Assembly (NCBI GenBank): GCA_031423615.1
Contig: JANPFV010000117.1
Location: 1 to 22,874 of the forward strand
Origin: JADLGJ01 sp031423615
GTDB taxonomy: Bacteria; Omnitrophota; Gorgyraeia; Zapsychrales; JANLHA01
DNA length: 22,874 bases
Reading direction: 5' to 3'
Part shown: positions 6,690-14,364 of the stretch, piece by piece
Numbering within the stretch: the first letter of the stretch is position 1
How the letters are laid out: the number at the start of each line of letters is the position of its first letter
Notes under the pieces: generated by a model
Database searches by the model: none
What the model was told of the DNA's origin: nothing
Seen by the model: the letters and a program-made list of their open reading frames with translations, nothing else
Translations under genes and position numbers: made by a program

Positions 6690-9032
6690 TCATTGCTTTT
6701 TATAGAGAATACCCAAGGACCGCAGCTTGAGTTTGAGCTCCTTACTTTCCGGATTCTTTTGCAAACCCTCTTTCAGAAGATCAATACATTTGCTCCGCTC
6801 CCCCGTGCGTTCATAAACCTGGCAAATACGCAAATAGGGAGCTTCTAACAAAGGCTGCCGTTTAAGGACAAGTTCATAACTTTTTCGCGCCTCTTTATAC
6901 GCTTTATTTTCCTGAAGCATATCCCCTAACTCCAACACATCATCTTTCGCCGCCGAATCTAAATTGTAACCCGTGCTTAAAGCATTGTAGGCTTTGTCAT
7001 AATGTTTAAGAAAAATATCAACCTTGGCCAATCGAAAATATGCCTTCGCGCTGGTTGGCCACATTTCAATAATTTTACGATATTGGATCGCGGCTTCTTC
7101 ATATTTTTTCAAATCGCTAAGGGCCAAAGCCATATTCATTCTAGCGATCTGGTCCGTCGAGGATAAAACTGTGGCGATCCGGAAATTATCATAAGCGGCC
7201 TGATAATCCTTCTTTTTTCCCGCAATTTTTCCTAAAATTTTGTAAGGACCGGCATAACTGGGATTGACTTCTATCGCCGCGCGCGCCTCCAAGGCCGCCT
7301 GTTCATCAAAACCTAAACTCGACAAAGTATAGGCACGGTTCAGACTTTCATAAGGTGTCACCTGCTTAGCCCCTAGACGGTAAATATCCAGGACTCTAGG
7401 TTTCCAGGTTGGAAGATCCAAACGCTCATGGACAATGACATCCCGATTAAGGGGAGTATTCTTCAAAAAAATAAGTCCGTCGTAATCCAAATAAACCAAG
7501 GTCCAATCCGGACTTTTGTAAAGATAATTGAGCGTGGATTCAGGTGCAGGATTTTGCACCGTATTGAGAAAAACACCGGTGATTTGAAAACGCTTGAGCG
7601 CGGCTTTAAACTTTTCGACATCCCCCGACTCCTGAATATCCCGATAGTATTGGAAAAAAGCCGGCCCGTAGACTTCGGTTCGCCCGTCGATAAAAACTTT
7701 TATGTTGGGATAGCAAAAACCAACCAGATACGCCCCGGAGTTAAAATCATTATAAAAATTCCCCCGGACTTTATTTTTTACTAGAAATTGCGTCGCCTTG
7801 ATGGGAAATTGCCGCTGAGAAACGCCGCCAAATTCACTCTTTCTTTCATATTTTTCAAAATCAAAATATCCATTGCCGTTTACGTCATTATAAAAACGTA
7901 AAGCCCATACAACCAAGAGCACTTGGGCGAAGGCCGATGTGATATAAAGGAATTTCTTGTGAGTGAAACGGATCGGGACGATATCCTTAAAGCGGATCGT
8001 CGCAATATTAATCACAAAAGCGAGATAAGCGGCAAAAGCGAAAAAAACCATGTTGCGGATCGCCGCCAAAGAAAAGAAAAGAAAAAACAGCCAAAAGAAA
8101 AAAATCCCAATATCGATTTTACGGCGGTTAAAAATAAAACTTAAAAAAGAAATAATAATAAGCATTCGGTAATACGACCAATCTTGCATAGAAAAAAGCG
8201 TGTCCCGCGTAATCGGCCGCTGCAGCTCAACGATCCTCGTAAAAAAAACTTTTGAGTCTCCGGTTATGTGCGTAAAGATTTTAAACGGATAAACGGCCCC
8301 ATGCCAACCGGTCGGCGTCAGCAAACAGGCCAAAATCACCAGCCCTAAAATAAGAAACATCCTCTGGTATTCTTTGTCCGTCAAACGCCCAATTTTGTTC
8401 CACTCCCACGGGAGAGGAAGCGACCGTTTAATGTATTCGGCCAAAAGACTCATTCCCACAATCAGCGGACCCAAAAAGAAAAATCCATGCATGTTCGCCC
8501 AGAGGGCTTGAATGGCAAAGAGTACCCAGACCGACCATTTTCGATGGATAAACAAACCCAAAACTGCGATGTAAAGCGCAAGAAAAAACAAACTGAAAAG
8601 GTCCGGACGGATGGTAAAGCGGCTTTGATAAACTAAAGAAACTAAAAACAAAGAGAAAACGATTAAAAATAAATTTTTGCGGTTATAGCCAAGAAATAAG
8701 AGCAATAGCAGGGTGATCGTCACCAGCCAAACCTGCATCATAATCAGCCCTTCTACACCCCAGTGGTTATAAATCATATAAACAATAACTTGAAACAGCC
8801 ATTCATGATTGACCCAGGGTGCCCCGGCGACGGTGCAGGAGAGAATATCGACGGAAGGAATATGAAAATTATGCTGAACAATATAGCGGCCCATGCCGAT
8901 ATGCAACCAAAGATCCAAGTCCTTGATTTCCAAATGGGCCATTTTGATCAAAAGCATAAAGGTGCTCAAGACTACAAAAAGGCCGGCCACGATATTCAAG
9001 CGCCGCCAAAAACTATCGGAAAAAGTAAACAT
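6690..9032 (-). CDS. Polytopic membrane protein (GT-C-like) with C-terminal TPR repeats
   Basis: This is a 780-residue protein. Residues 1-380 contain about ten or eleven hydrophobic helices (for example 12-30, 97-115, 120-136, 144-162, 223-240, 287-301, 306-346, 359-380). The first loop has DLDLWLHIGMGRYI (38-51), followed by D62, S65 and PWVNHEWL (72-79). This pattern is typical of a family of uncharacterised bacterial membrane proteins related to GT-C glycosyltransferases. An extracytoplasmic part at 420-525 holds YNDFNSGAYL (427-436) and KVFIDGRTEVYG (445-456). From about 560 to 765 there are about six TPR units (WPTSAKAYFRLA is one). The enzyme activity is not known. Polysaccharide or glycoprotein work would fit glgC next door only loosely. 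The start has no Shine-Dalgarno and lies 8 bases after oppF, so reinitiation is likely. Confidence 0.75.
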   Translation of the reverse strand: MFTFSDSFWRRLNIVAGLFVVLSTFMLLIKMAHLEIKDLDLWLHIGMGRYIVQHNFHIPSVDILSCTVAGAPWVNHEWLFQVIVYMIYNHWGVEGLIMMQVWLVTITLLLLLFLGYNRKNLFLIVFSLFLVSLVYQSRFTIRPDLFSLFFLALYIAVLGLFIHRKWSVWVLFAIQALWANMHGFFFLGPLIVGMSLLAEYIKRSLPLPWEWNKIGRLTDKEYQRMFLILGLVILACLLTPTGWHGAVYPFKIFTHITGDSKVFFTRIVELQRPITRDTLFSMQDWSYYRMLIIISFLSFIFNRRKIDIGIFFFWLFFLFFSLAAIRNMVFFAFAAYLAFVINIATIRFKDIVPIRFTHKKFLYITSAFAQVLLVVWALRFYNDVNGNGYFDFEKYERKSEFGGVSQRQFPIKATQFLVKNKVRGNFYNDFNSGAYLVGFCYPNIKVFIDGRTEVYGPAFFQYYRDIQESGDVEKFKAALKRFQITGVFLNTVQNPAPESTLNYLYKSPDWTLVYLDYDGLIFLKNTPLNRDVIVHERLDLPTWKPRVLDIYRLGAKQVTPYESLNRAYTLSSLGFDEQAALEARAAIEVNPSYAGPYKILGKIAGKKKDYQAAYDNFRIATVLSSTDQIARMNMALALSDLKKYEEAAIQYRKIIEMWPTSAKAYFRLAKVDIFLKHYDKAYNALSTGYNLDSAAKDDVLELGDMLQENKAYKEARKSYELVLKRQPLLEAPYLRICQVYERTGERSKCIDLLKEGLQKNPESKELKLKLRSLGILYKKQ

Positions 9033-9040
9033 ATTTTTTT

Positions 9041-9880
9041 TCAGTTTATCACAAAATGACCGTTTCCTTTATCAATTAAACGAGAATTTTCTGCAAAATG
9101 GTATACCGTTTCTTTTTGCGGTGCGCGATAGGATAAAGCCGCCGTTAAAAGTTCGCGGGTGTAGGGATGCAAGGGCTTATTAAAAATATCGTCGGTGTTC
9201 CCGGTTTCCACGATCCGGCCATTGTACATGACCGCTATTTTGGGGCAAAGTTTTCGCACCACCCTTAGATTATGGGTAATAAAAAGATAGGTGACATTAT
9301 ATTTTTTCTGCAAATCCTTGAGCAAAACAAGGATTTGCGCGGCAATTAAAACATCCAATGACGAAACCGCTTCATCAAGGATCAAAAGTTTAGGATTCAT
9401 GAGCAGACTGCGGGCAATGGCAATACGCTGACGCTCTCCTCCGCTAAATTCGTGGGGAAAACGATCCAAAGTTTCCTCACCCAACCCCACGGCGTGCAAA
9501 ATTTCTTTCATCCTCTCCTGTTGCGCTGACGGATTCAAATCATGACTGGAACCCTGGGCCTGCAAAGCTTCCCCTAAAAGGCCGGCGACACTGTATCGGG
9601 GATCCAGACTATTATAGGGGTCCTGAAAAACCACTTGTACATTTTTTCGCAGCGGCCGAAGTTCCCGGGCCGAAAGAGGAGTCCAATCCTTGCCGTCAAA
9701 AATAACGGACCCTGCATCCGGGTTATAAAGCTTGAGAATGATGCGGCCCAGCGTCGTCTTTCCTGAACCTGATTCTCCGACGAGTCCAAGGTTCTCGCCT
9801 TGGGTGATGGCCAGGTCCACTCCGTCTACGGCCTTGACCGATTGAAAATATTTTTTAACGTTTTTAAGTTCAACGAGCAT
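9041..9880 (-). CDS. oppF: Oligopeptide-type ABC importer ATPase, OppF-like
   Basis: This 279-residue ATPase is predicted to power uptake through the OppB/OppC channel together with the OppD-like partner. Motifs are Walker A GESGSGKTT (35-43), Q-loop FQDPYNSLDPR (85-95), signature FSGGERQR (145-152), Walker B LLILDE (165-170), D-loop SSLD (173-176) and switch His203. The HPYTRELL motif (238-245) is diagnostic for the peptide/nickel family. OppF proteins usually run to about 310-335 residues. Here the C-terminal extension with its cysteine cluster is missing and is replaced by about 35 unrelated residues. The gene overlaps oppD by 11 bases. OppF versus DppF cannot be decided from sequence. Confidence 0.9.
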   Translation of the reverse strand: MLVELKNVKKYFQSVKAVDGVDLAITQGENLGLVGESGSGKTTLGRIILKLYNPDAGSVIFDGKDWTPLSARELRPLRKNVQVVFQDPYNSLDPRYSVAGLLGEALQAQGSSHDLNPSAQQERMKEILHAVGLGEETLDRFPHEFSGGERQRIAIARSLLMNPKLLILDEAVSSLDVLIAAQILVLLKDLQKKYNVTYLFITHNLRVVRKLCPKIAVMYNGRIVETGNTDDIFNKPLHPYTRELLTAALSYRAPQKETVYHFAENSRLIDKGNGHFVIN

Positions 9881-10631
9881 AAGCTAAAAGTTCTCGGGTA
9901 TAAGAATCCTGAGGGTTTTTAAAAATGTCCGCTGTGGCGGCGTTTTCAACAATCTTTCCGGCCTTCATGACTCCCACACGATCAGCCATGTGCTCAACGA
10001 CACCCAAATCATGAGTGATCAAAAGCACCGACAAATTGAATTCCATCCGAAGTTTGGCAAAAAGCTCAATGATGCGCGCCTGCAAGGTCACATCCAAACT
10101 GCTTGTCGGCTCGTCGGCAATAATCAATTGCGGTTTCAAAGCCACCGCTTGCGCGATCATGGCCCGCTGACGCATTCCGCCGCTTAACTGATGCGGATAA
10201 CTTTTATAAACACGTCCCGGTTCCTTCAAACCCACGATATCCAAAAGCCGCAAAGTTTCCTCTCTTCGCTTTCTTCCTGGCATCTTCCTATGCGCGCTAA
10301 AAACTTCCTCGATCTGCTGGCCGATGGTGAAAACTGGGTTAAAAGCGTACAAGGGTTCCTGAAAAACCATGGCGATGTCTTGCCCGCGCACTTGTCTTAA
10401 CTGCTCGGGAGAAAAACTTAAAAGATTCCGTCCGTTAAAAAGGATTTCACCGCTTTGGATTTCCAGTCCCGGGGCCAAAAGCCGGAGAATTGATAATCCC
10501 GTCGTGCTCTTGCCGCTTCCGGATCCTCCCACCAAAGCAAAAACGGAACGGTCCGGGACGGTTAAAGAAAGCCGGTCGACGATATTTTTGTCGCCCACCC
10601 GAACGGTCAGATCTTTGATATGCAATGACAT
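9870..10631 (-). CDS. oppD: Oligopeptide-type ABC importer ATPase, OppD-like
   Basis: This 253-residue ATPase is the partner of the OppF-like protein. Motifs are Walker A GGSGSGKST (35-43), Q-loop VFQEPLYAFNP (89-99), signature LSGGMRQR (149-156), Walker B LIIADEPTSSLD (169-180) and switch His207. It stops just after SYTRELLAYAR, which is where the usual OppD continues for 70-80 more residues with a cysteine-rich oligopeptide-transport domain. It is therefore a core-only ATPase. Its start is 1 base after the stop of the upstream ABC-2 permease, even though its functional partners oppB and oppC lie further upstream. Confidence 0.9.
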   Translation of the reverse strand: MSLHIKDLTVRVGDKNIVDRLSLTVPDRSVFALVGGSGSGKSTTGLSILRLLAPGLEIQSGEILFNGRNLLSFSPEQLRQVRGQDIAMVFQEPLYAFNPVFTIGQQIEEVFSAHRKMPGRKRREETLRLLDIVGLKEPGRVYKSYPHQLSGGMRQRAMIAQAVALKPQLIIADEPTSSLDVTLQARIIELFAKLRMEFNLSVLLITHDLGVVEHMADRVGVMKAGKIVENAATADIFKNPQDSYTRELLAYAR

Positions 10632-10632
10632 A

Positions 10633-11394
10633 TTAATTCTTCAGACGATATCCCGTCACAAAAACCCAATTGATAACAAAAATACAAAAACCTAAAAAAA
10701 AGAAAATCATCAGAAGGCTCAAAGCCAGGCCCACGTCAGCCGATCCATAAAAACTCCAGCGAAATCCGCTGATGAGATAAACCACCGGATTAGTCAGCGA
10801 AACTTTTTGCCAGAACGGCGGCAGCATGCTAATCGAATAAAAACTTCCGCCGAGAAAAGCCAAAGGCGTCACAATCAGCATCGGGACGATCTGCAGTTTT
10901 TCAAACCCATCGGCCCAGATACCGATAATAAATCCGAACAAGCTGAATGTCACTGCCGTCAGAACCAAAAAGAAAAACATCACAAACGGATGCATGACAT
11001 GCAAAGGAACAAAGAACGCCGACGTGGCCAGAATGAGCACCCCCAGAATGACCGATTTCGTCGACGCAGCGCCCACATAACCCAACAAAATTTCGGTTGC
11101 CGAGATCGGTGCCGACAAGACCTCGTAAATTGTTCCGGTAAAACGCGGGAAATAAATCCCAAAAGAAGAGTTGGCGATGCTTTCCGTGAGAATCGACAGC
11201 ATGATCAAGCCCGGAACAATGAAGGCCCCATAACTGATCCCATCGATTTCCGGAATGCGTGAACCAATGGCCGAACCGAAAACGACAAAATACAACGTCG
11301 TCGAAATGACCGGCGAGGCAATGCTCTGCCCGACGGTACGAAACCAGCGCGACATTTCAAAATAATAAATGGCAAGAATGGAGTGAAAATTCAT
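10633..11394 (-). CDS. yadH: ABC-2 type exporter permease, YadH-like
   Basis: This 253-residue integral membrane protein has six hydrophobic segments (about 22-45, 55-75, 105-128, 136-160, 168-190, 222-248). The stretch FYSISMLPPFWQKVSLTNP (185-203), then YLISGFRW, is characteristic of the YadH/NodJ/DrrB class of ABC-2 permeases. It overlaps the YadG-like ATPase gene by 4 bases (ATGA), so the two are surely one transporter. The substrate is unknown. The class exports drugs, lipids or polysaccharide precursors. Its place inside an importer operon is unusual. Confidence 0.85.
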   Translation of the reverse strand: MNFHSILAIYYFEMSRWFRTVGQSIASPVISTTLYFVVFGSAIGSRIPEIDGISYGAFIVPGLIMLSILTESIANSSFGIYFPRFTGTIYEVLSAPISATEILLGYVGAASTKSVILGVLILATSAFFVPLHVMHPFVMFFFLVLTAVTFSLFGFIIGIWADGFEKLQIVPMLIVTPLAFLGGSFYSISMLPPFWQKVSLTNPVVYLISGFRWSFYGSADVGLALSLLMIFFFLGFCIFVINWVFVTGYRLKN

Positions 11395-12314
11395 TTTTTA
11401 TTGACCAGTTGGATAAAAATTTCTTCGAGTGAACTTGTATTGGTATGAATGTCTTTGTAAAGAATTCCGGCTACAAATAAAGTGTTTAACAACTCCGCGA
11501 TGCCATTGTCCTTGGTCGTATCATAATTATATGTGAGCTGGGTTCCATCGTCATTTAAAGTCAACGCCCAGGAAGAAAATTGCGGTGGCACGTTTTTCAT
11601 CGGCGTCATCAGATCAATGACCAATTGCTTGCGGCCCAATTTTTTCATAAGGTCTTTTTTGTTTTCGGTAACAATAATTTCGCCGTGATTGATGACCCCG
11701 ATGCGGTCGGCCATTTCTTCAGCTTCCTCGATATAATGCGTCGTCAAAATGATGGTGACCCCGGTATGTTTAAGGGCGGCGACCTGCTCCCACATGTCTT
11801 TTCGCAGGCTCACATCGACCCCGGCGGTCGGTTCATCAAGAAAAAGCACACGCGGTTCATGTGACAGGGCCTTGGCGATCATCACCCGGCGTTTCATCCC
11901 GCCGGACAAGGTCATAATTTTGCTGTCTTTCTTGTCCCAGAGCGACAACTGACGGATAATCTTTTCGACATAAGCATGGTCCGGCGGCTTGCCAAAAAGT
12001 CCGCGGCTGAAGTTGACCGTACGCCAGACGGATTCAAACATTTCCGTTGCCAGCTCCTGGGGAACCAAACCGATCAAAGAACGAGCTGACCGATACTGAA
12101 GAATGGTATCGTGTCCATCCACAATAATTTTGCCGCCGGTCGGTTTCACAATACCACAAATGGCATTGATCAAGGTGGTCTTCCCGGCTCCGTTAGGCCC
12201 CAGCAAAGCAAAAATTTCTCCGCGCTGAATTTCAAGATTGATGTTTTTAAGAGCTTGGAATCCGCCTTTATAAATTTTATTGAGATTTTTTATGGAAAGG
12301 ATATTGTTCATCAT
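11391..12314 (-). CDS. yadG: ABC exporter ATPase, YadG-like
   Basis: This 307-residue ATPase has Walker A GPNGAGKTT (39-47), Q-loop Gln86 (LVPQE), signature LSGGMKRR (136-143), Walker B VLFLDEPTAGVD (156-167) and switch His193 (TTHYIEEAEEMADRIG). The GLVPQE, LSLWDKK and final SLEEIFIQLVNKK segments closely follow E. coli YadG as I remember it. It energises the YadH-like permease downstream. The start codon follows the oppC stop immediately. ATGATG offers two adjacent starts and neither has a strong ribosome site, which suggests coupling to oppC translation. Confidence 0.88.
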   Translation of the reverse strand: MMNNILSIKNLNKIYKGGFQALKNINLEIQRGEIFALLGPNGAGKTTLINAICGIVKPTGGKIIVDGHDTILQYRSARSLIGLVPQELATEMFESVWRTVNFSRGLFGKPPDHAYVEKIIRQLSLWDKKDSKIMTLSGGMKRRVMIAKALSHEPRVLFLDEPTAGVDVSLRKDMWEQVAALKHTGVTIILTTHYIEEAEEMADRIGVINHGEIIVTENKKDLMKKLGRKQLVIDLMTPMKNVPPQFSSWALTLNDDGTQLTYNYDTTKDNGIAELLNTLFVAGILYKDIHTNTSSLEEIFIQLVNKK

Positions 12315-13406
12315 TTATGTCCGACGGCTTTTCGGGTCGAGAGCATCGCGAAGAGCATCTCCGACGACATTAAAACACATGACCGTAATAAAAATAAAAA
12401 AACCGGGCCAAAGGATCCACGGCGCAAATTTGATTTTGACAATACCCATTGCCTCAGCTAAGAGATTTCCCCAGCTGGCATAGGGATCCTGAATGCCCAA
12501 GCCGATTAAGCTCAAAGATGATTCCGCAAGAATATAGCCGGGGATGGACAACATGACCGCAATCAAAGAATAAGACAACGTGTGCGGCAAAATATGCCGG
12601 ACGATAATCGTTAAATCAGATAAACCCATGGTTTTGGCGGCGAGAACAAATTCCCGTTCCCTTAACGATAAACACATCCCGCGAATGACGCGTGCCAAAC
12701 TCGCCCAGCCGATAAAAGACAAAATCACAATGATCGCAAAGTAAACTTGCACGGAATTAAAATTCGCCGGGACAACCGCTCGCAAAGCGAGCAATAAATA
12801 AAATCCGGGGAAAAGCATGAACATTTCACACATCCGCATGAGGACGTCATCCACCGTCCCCCCATAGTATCCCGCGGCCCCCCCGACGAGCAAACCGATC
12901 GTAAACGAAATGAGAACGCCGATGATTCCGATAGACAGTGAGACCTTAGCACCATGTAAAAGCCGAGAAAACATGTCTCTTCCCCGCGCATCAGCCCCCA
13001 AAAGATAAAAGCGCCCGTCATCTTTCGCGCCGAAAAAATGCAATGAACACGGGATCAGCCATAAAATTTTATAGGGATCGCCTTTTATAAAAAATTGTAA
13101 AGAATATTTTTGTTCAATCTGATCTTTGTATTCCCGCTTGTGAAATTCATTGAAGGTAATGGTGCGGCCATAAATAAAAGGACTTCGCCACCGTCCATGC
13201 TCATCCCTTAAATGGATTTTACTCGGCGGGGCATAGGAAAAAGTCCGGTCTTCATTGCTAAATGCATACGGGGCCAAAAAGTCCGCAAACAAAGCCGCAC
13301 CGTGAATAATCGCCAGGAGAACCAGACAAAAGACGGCCAGACGATTGGCAGAAAATTTTAGCCGGGCTCGGGTCCATTGGCTTTGGGAAAGGGGTTTTTT
13401 ATTCAT
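12315..13406 (-). CDS. oppC: Peptide-type ABC importer permease, OppC-like
   Basis: I place the start at the ATG of 13404-13406, giving 363 residues. AGGA lies just upstream and the overlap with oppB is then 8 bases. A longer reading starting at 13460 would overlap oppB by 62 bases. It forms half of the membrane channel. The first helix is at about 22-46. The family motif GADARGRDMFSRLL is at 137-150, with five further helices after it. The EAA loop EFVLAAKTMGLSDL (252-265) docks to the ATPases. Between the first helix and the GADARGRD motif there are about 90 residues, longer than in classical OppC (about 300 residues total). Such an insert also occurs in the YejE-like branch. Confidence 0.9.
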   Translation of the reverse strand: MNKKPLSQSQWTRARLKFSANRLAVFCLVLLAIIHGAALFADFLAPYAFSNEDRTFSYAPPSKIHLRDEHGRWRSPFIYGRTITFNEFHKREYKDQIEQKYSLQFFIKGDPYKILWLIPCSLHFFGAKDDGRFYLLGADARGRDMFSRLLHGAKVSLSIGIIGVLISFTIGLLVGGAAGYYGGTVDDVLMRMCEMFMLFPGFYLLLALRAVVPANFNSVQVYFAIIVILSFIGWASLARVIRGMCLSLREREFVLAAKTMGLSDLTIIVRHILPHTLSYSLIAVMLSIPGYILAESSLSLIGLGIQDPYASWGNLLAEAMGIVKIKFAPWILWPGFFIFITVMCFNVVGDALRDALDPKSRRT

Positions 13407-14364
13407 AGCGGATCCTAGGATCAAGACGGGCCAGCAAAATGTCGGCAAAAAGATTTCCAAGAATTAAAAGAACACTGCCCATGAGCGACGTGGTCATGAC
13501 CAAATAAACATCTTTGGATTGTACGGCCGTAAGCATCAAGGCCCCCAGACCCGGCCAGTTACAAATGATTTCCAAAAGGGCGGCCCCGCTTAAAAGCCCG
13601 GACAATTCATAACCAAAAATCGTGACCAGCGGATTAATCGCGTTACGCAAAGCATGCGAATAAATGACGCGGTCCTCCGGCAGGCCTTTGGCGCGAGCCG
13701 TCAAAATATATTGCTGGCCCAAAGTTTCAAGCATGTTTCCCCGCATGATGCGCTGCAAAGCCCCGATCGAGGCGATGGATAAAGCCGTCGCGGGAATCGC
13801 GGCGTGGCGCAAAACGTCGATAAATCTTTCCAAAAAATTCATCTGATCATAATTCGCGCTGTGCATGCCACCGAGAGGAAAAAGATGGCTTTGACTGGCA
13901 AAATACAACAACAGCATGGCGACAAAAAAACTGGGGCTAGACAGAGCGACATAAGAACAAAGCTGGATCAGCCGATCAGAAAATTTATTGCGATGGACGG
14001 CGGCAAAAATCCCTAAAGGAATCGCCACGCCCCAAGTGAGGACCAAACTCGCCAAAGACAAAACAAAGGTGTTCCATACCCGGCCGCCAATGACATGAGC
14101 GACGGGAATATTATAAAAAAAAGAATAGCCGAACTCCCAATGAAAAAGATTGGTCAACCAGGAAAAATATTGGACCAGAAGCGGTTTATCCAGTTGATAG
14201 AGCTTAATGTAGCGCTCGATCGTCTCCGGAGAAATTTGTGGATTGAGTTTGAGTGAATCATAAAAGTTTCCCGGGGTCAATTTCATCACCATAAAAAGAA
14301 AAAACGACATGATGAGTAAAAGCGGAATGGTTATCAGTAAGCGGCGAAAAATATAGCGCAGCAT
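13399..14364 (-). CDS. oppB: Peptide-type ABC importer permease, OppB-like
   Basis: This 321-residue permease has a typical length and the N-terminus of the DppB/OppB family (MLRYIFRRLL.TIP, then helix 11-28). The helix-flanked core lies at 100-310, and the EAA loop YILTARAKGLPEDRV (219-233, Gly227) contacts an ATPase. The closing DPRIRYE is also typical of the family. It shares one base with the oppA stop (TAATG) and overlaps oppC by 8 bases, so oppA, oppB and oppC are a single translation unit. Confidence 0.93.
   Translation of the reverse strand: MLRYIFRRLLITIPLLLIMSFFLFMVMKLTPGNFYDSLKLNPQISPETIERYIKLYQLDKPLLVQYFSWLTNLFHWEFGYSFFYNIPVAHVIGGRVWNTFVLSLASLVLTWGVAIPLGIFAAVHRNKFSDRLIQLCSYVALSSPSFFVAMLLLYFASQSHLFPLGGMHSANYDQMNFLERFIDVLRHAAIPATALSIASIGALQRIMRGNMLETLGQQYILTARAKGLPEDRVIYSHALRNAINPLVTIFGYELSGLLSGAALLEIICNWPGLGALMLTAVQSKDVYLVMTTSLMGSVLLILGNLFADILLARLDPRIRYE

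Noticed and set aside
10807..11262. 151-codon plus-strand frame opposite the YadH-like gene
   Set aside because: The Arg/Gln/His-rich translation is typical of the reverse of a hydrophobic membrane gene.
13407..13460. Longer oppC start, 18 codons upstream
   Set aside because: It would overlap oppB by 62 bases and adds a hydrophobic stretch unlike the family; the ATG at 13406 has AGGA upstream and an 8-base overlap.
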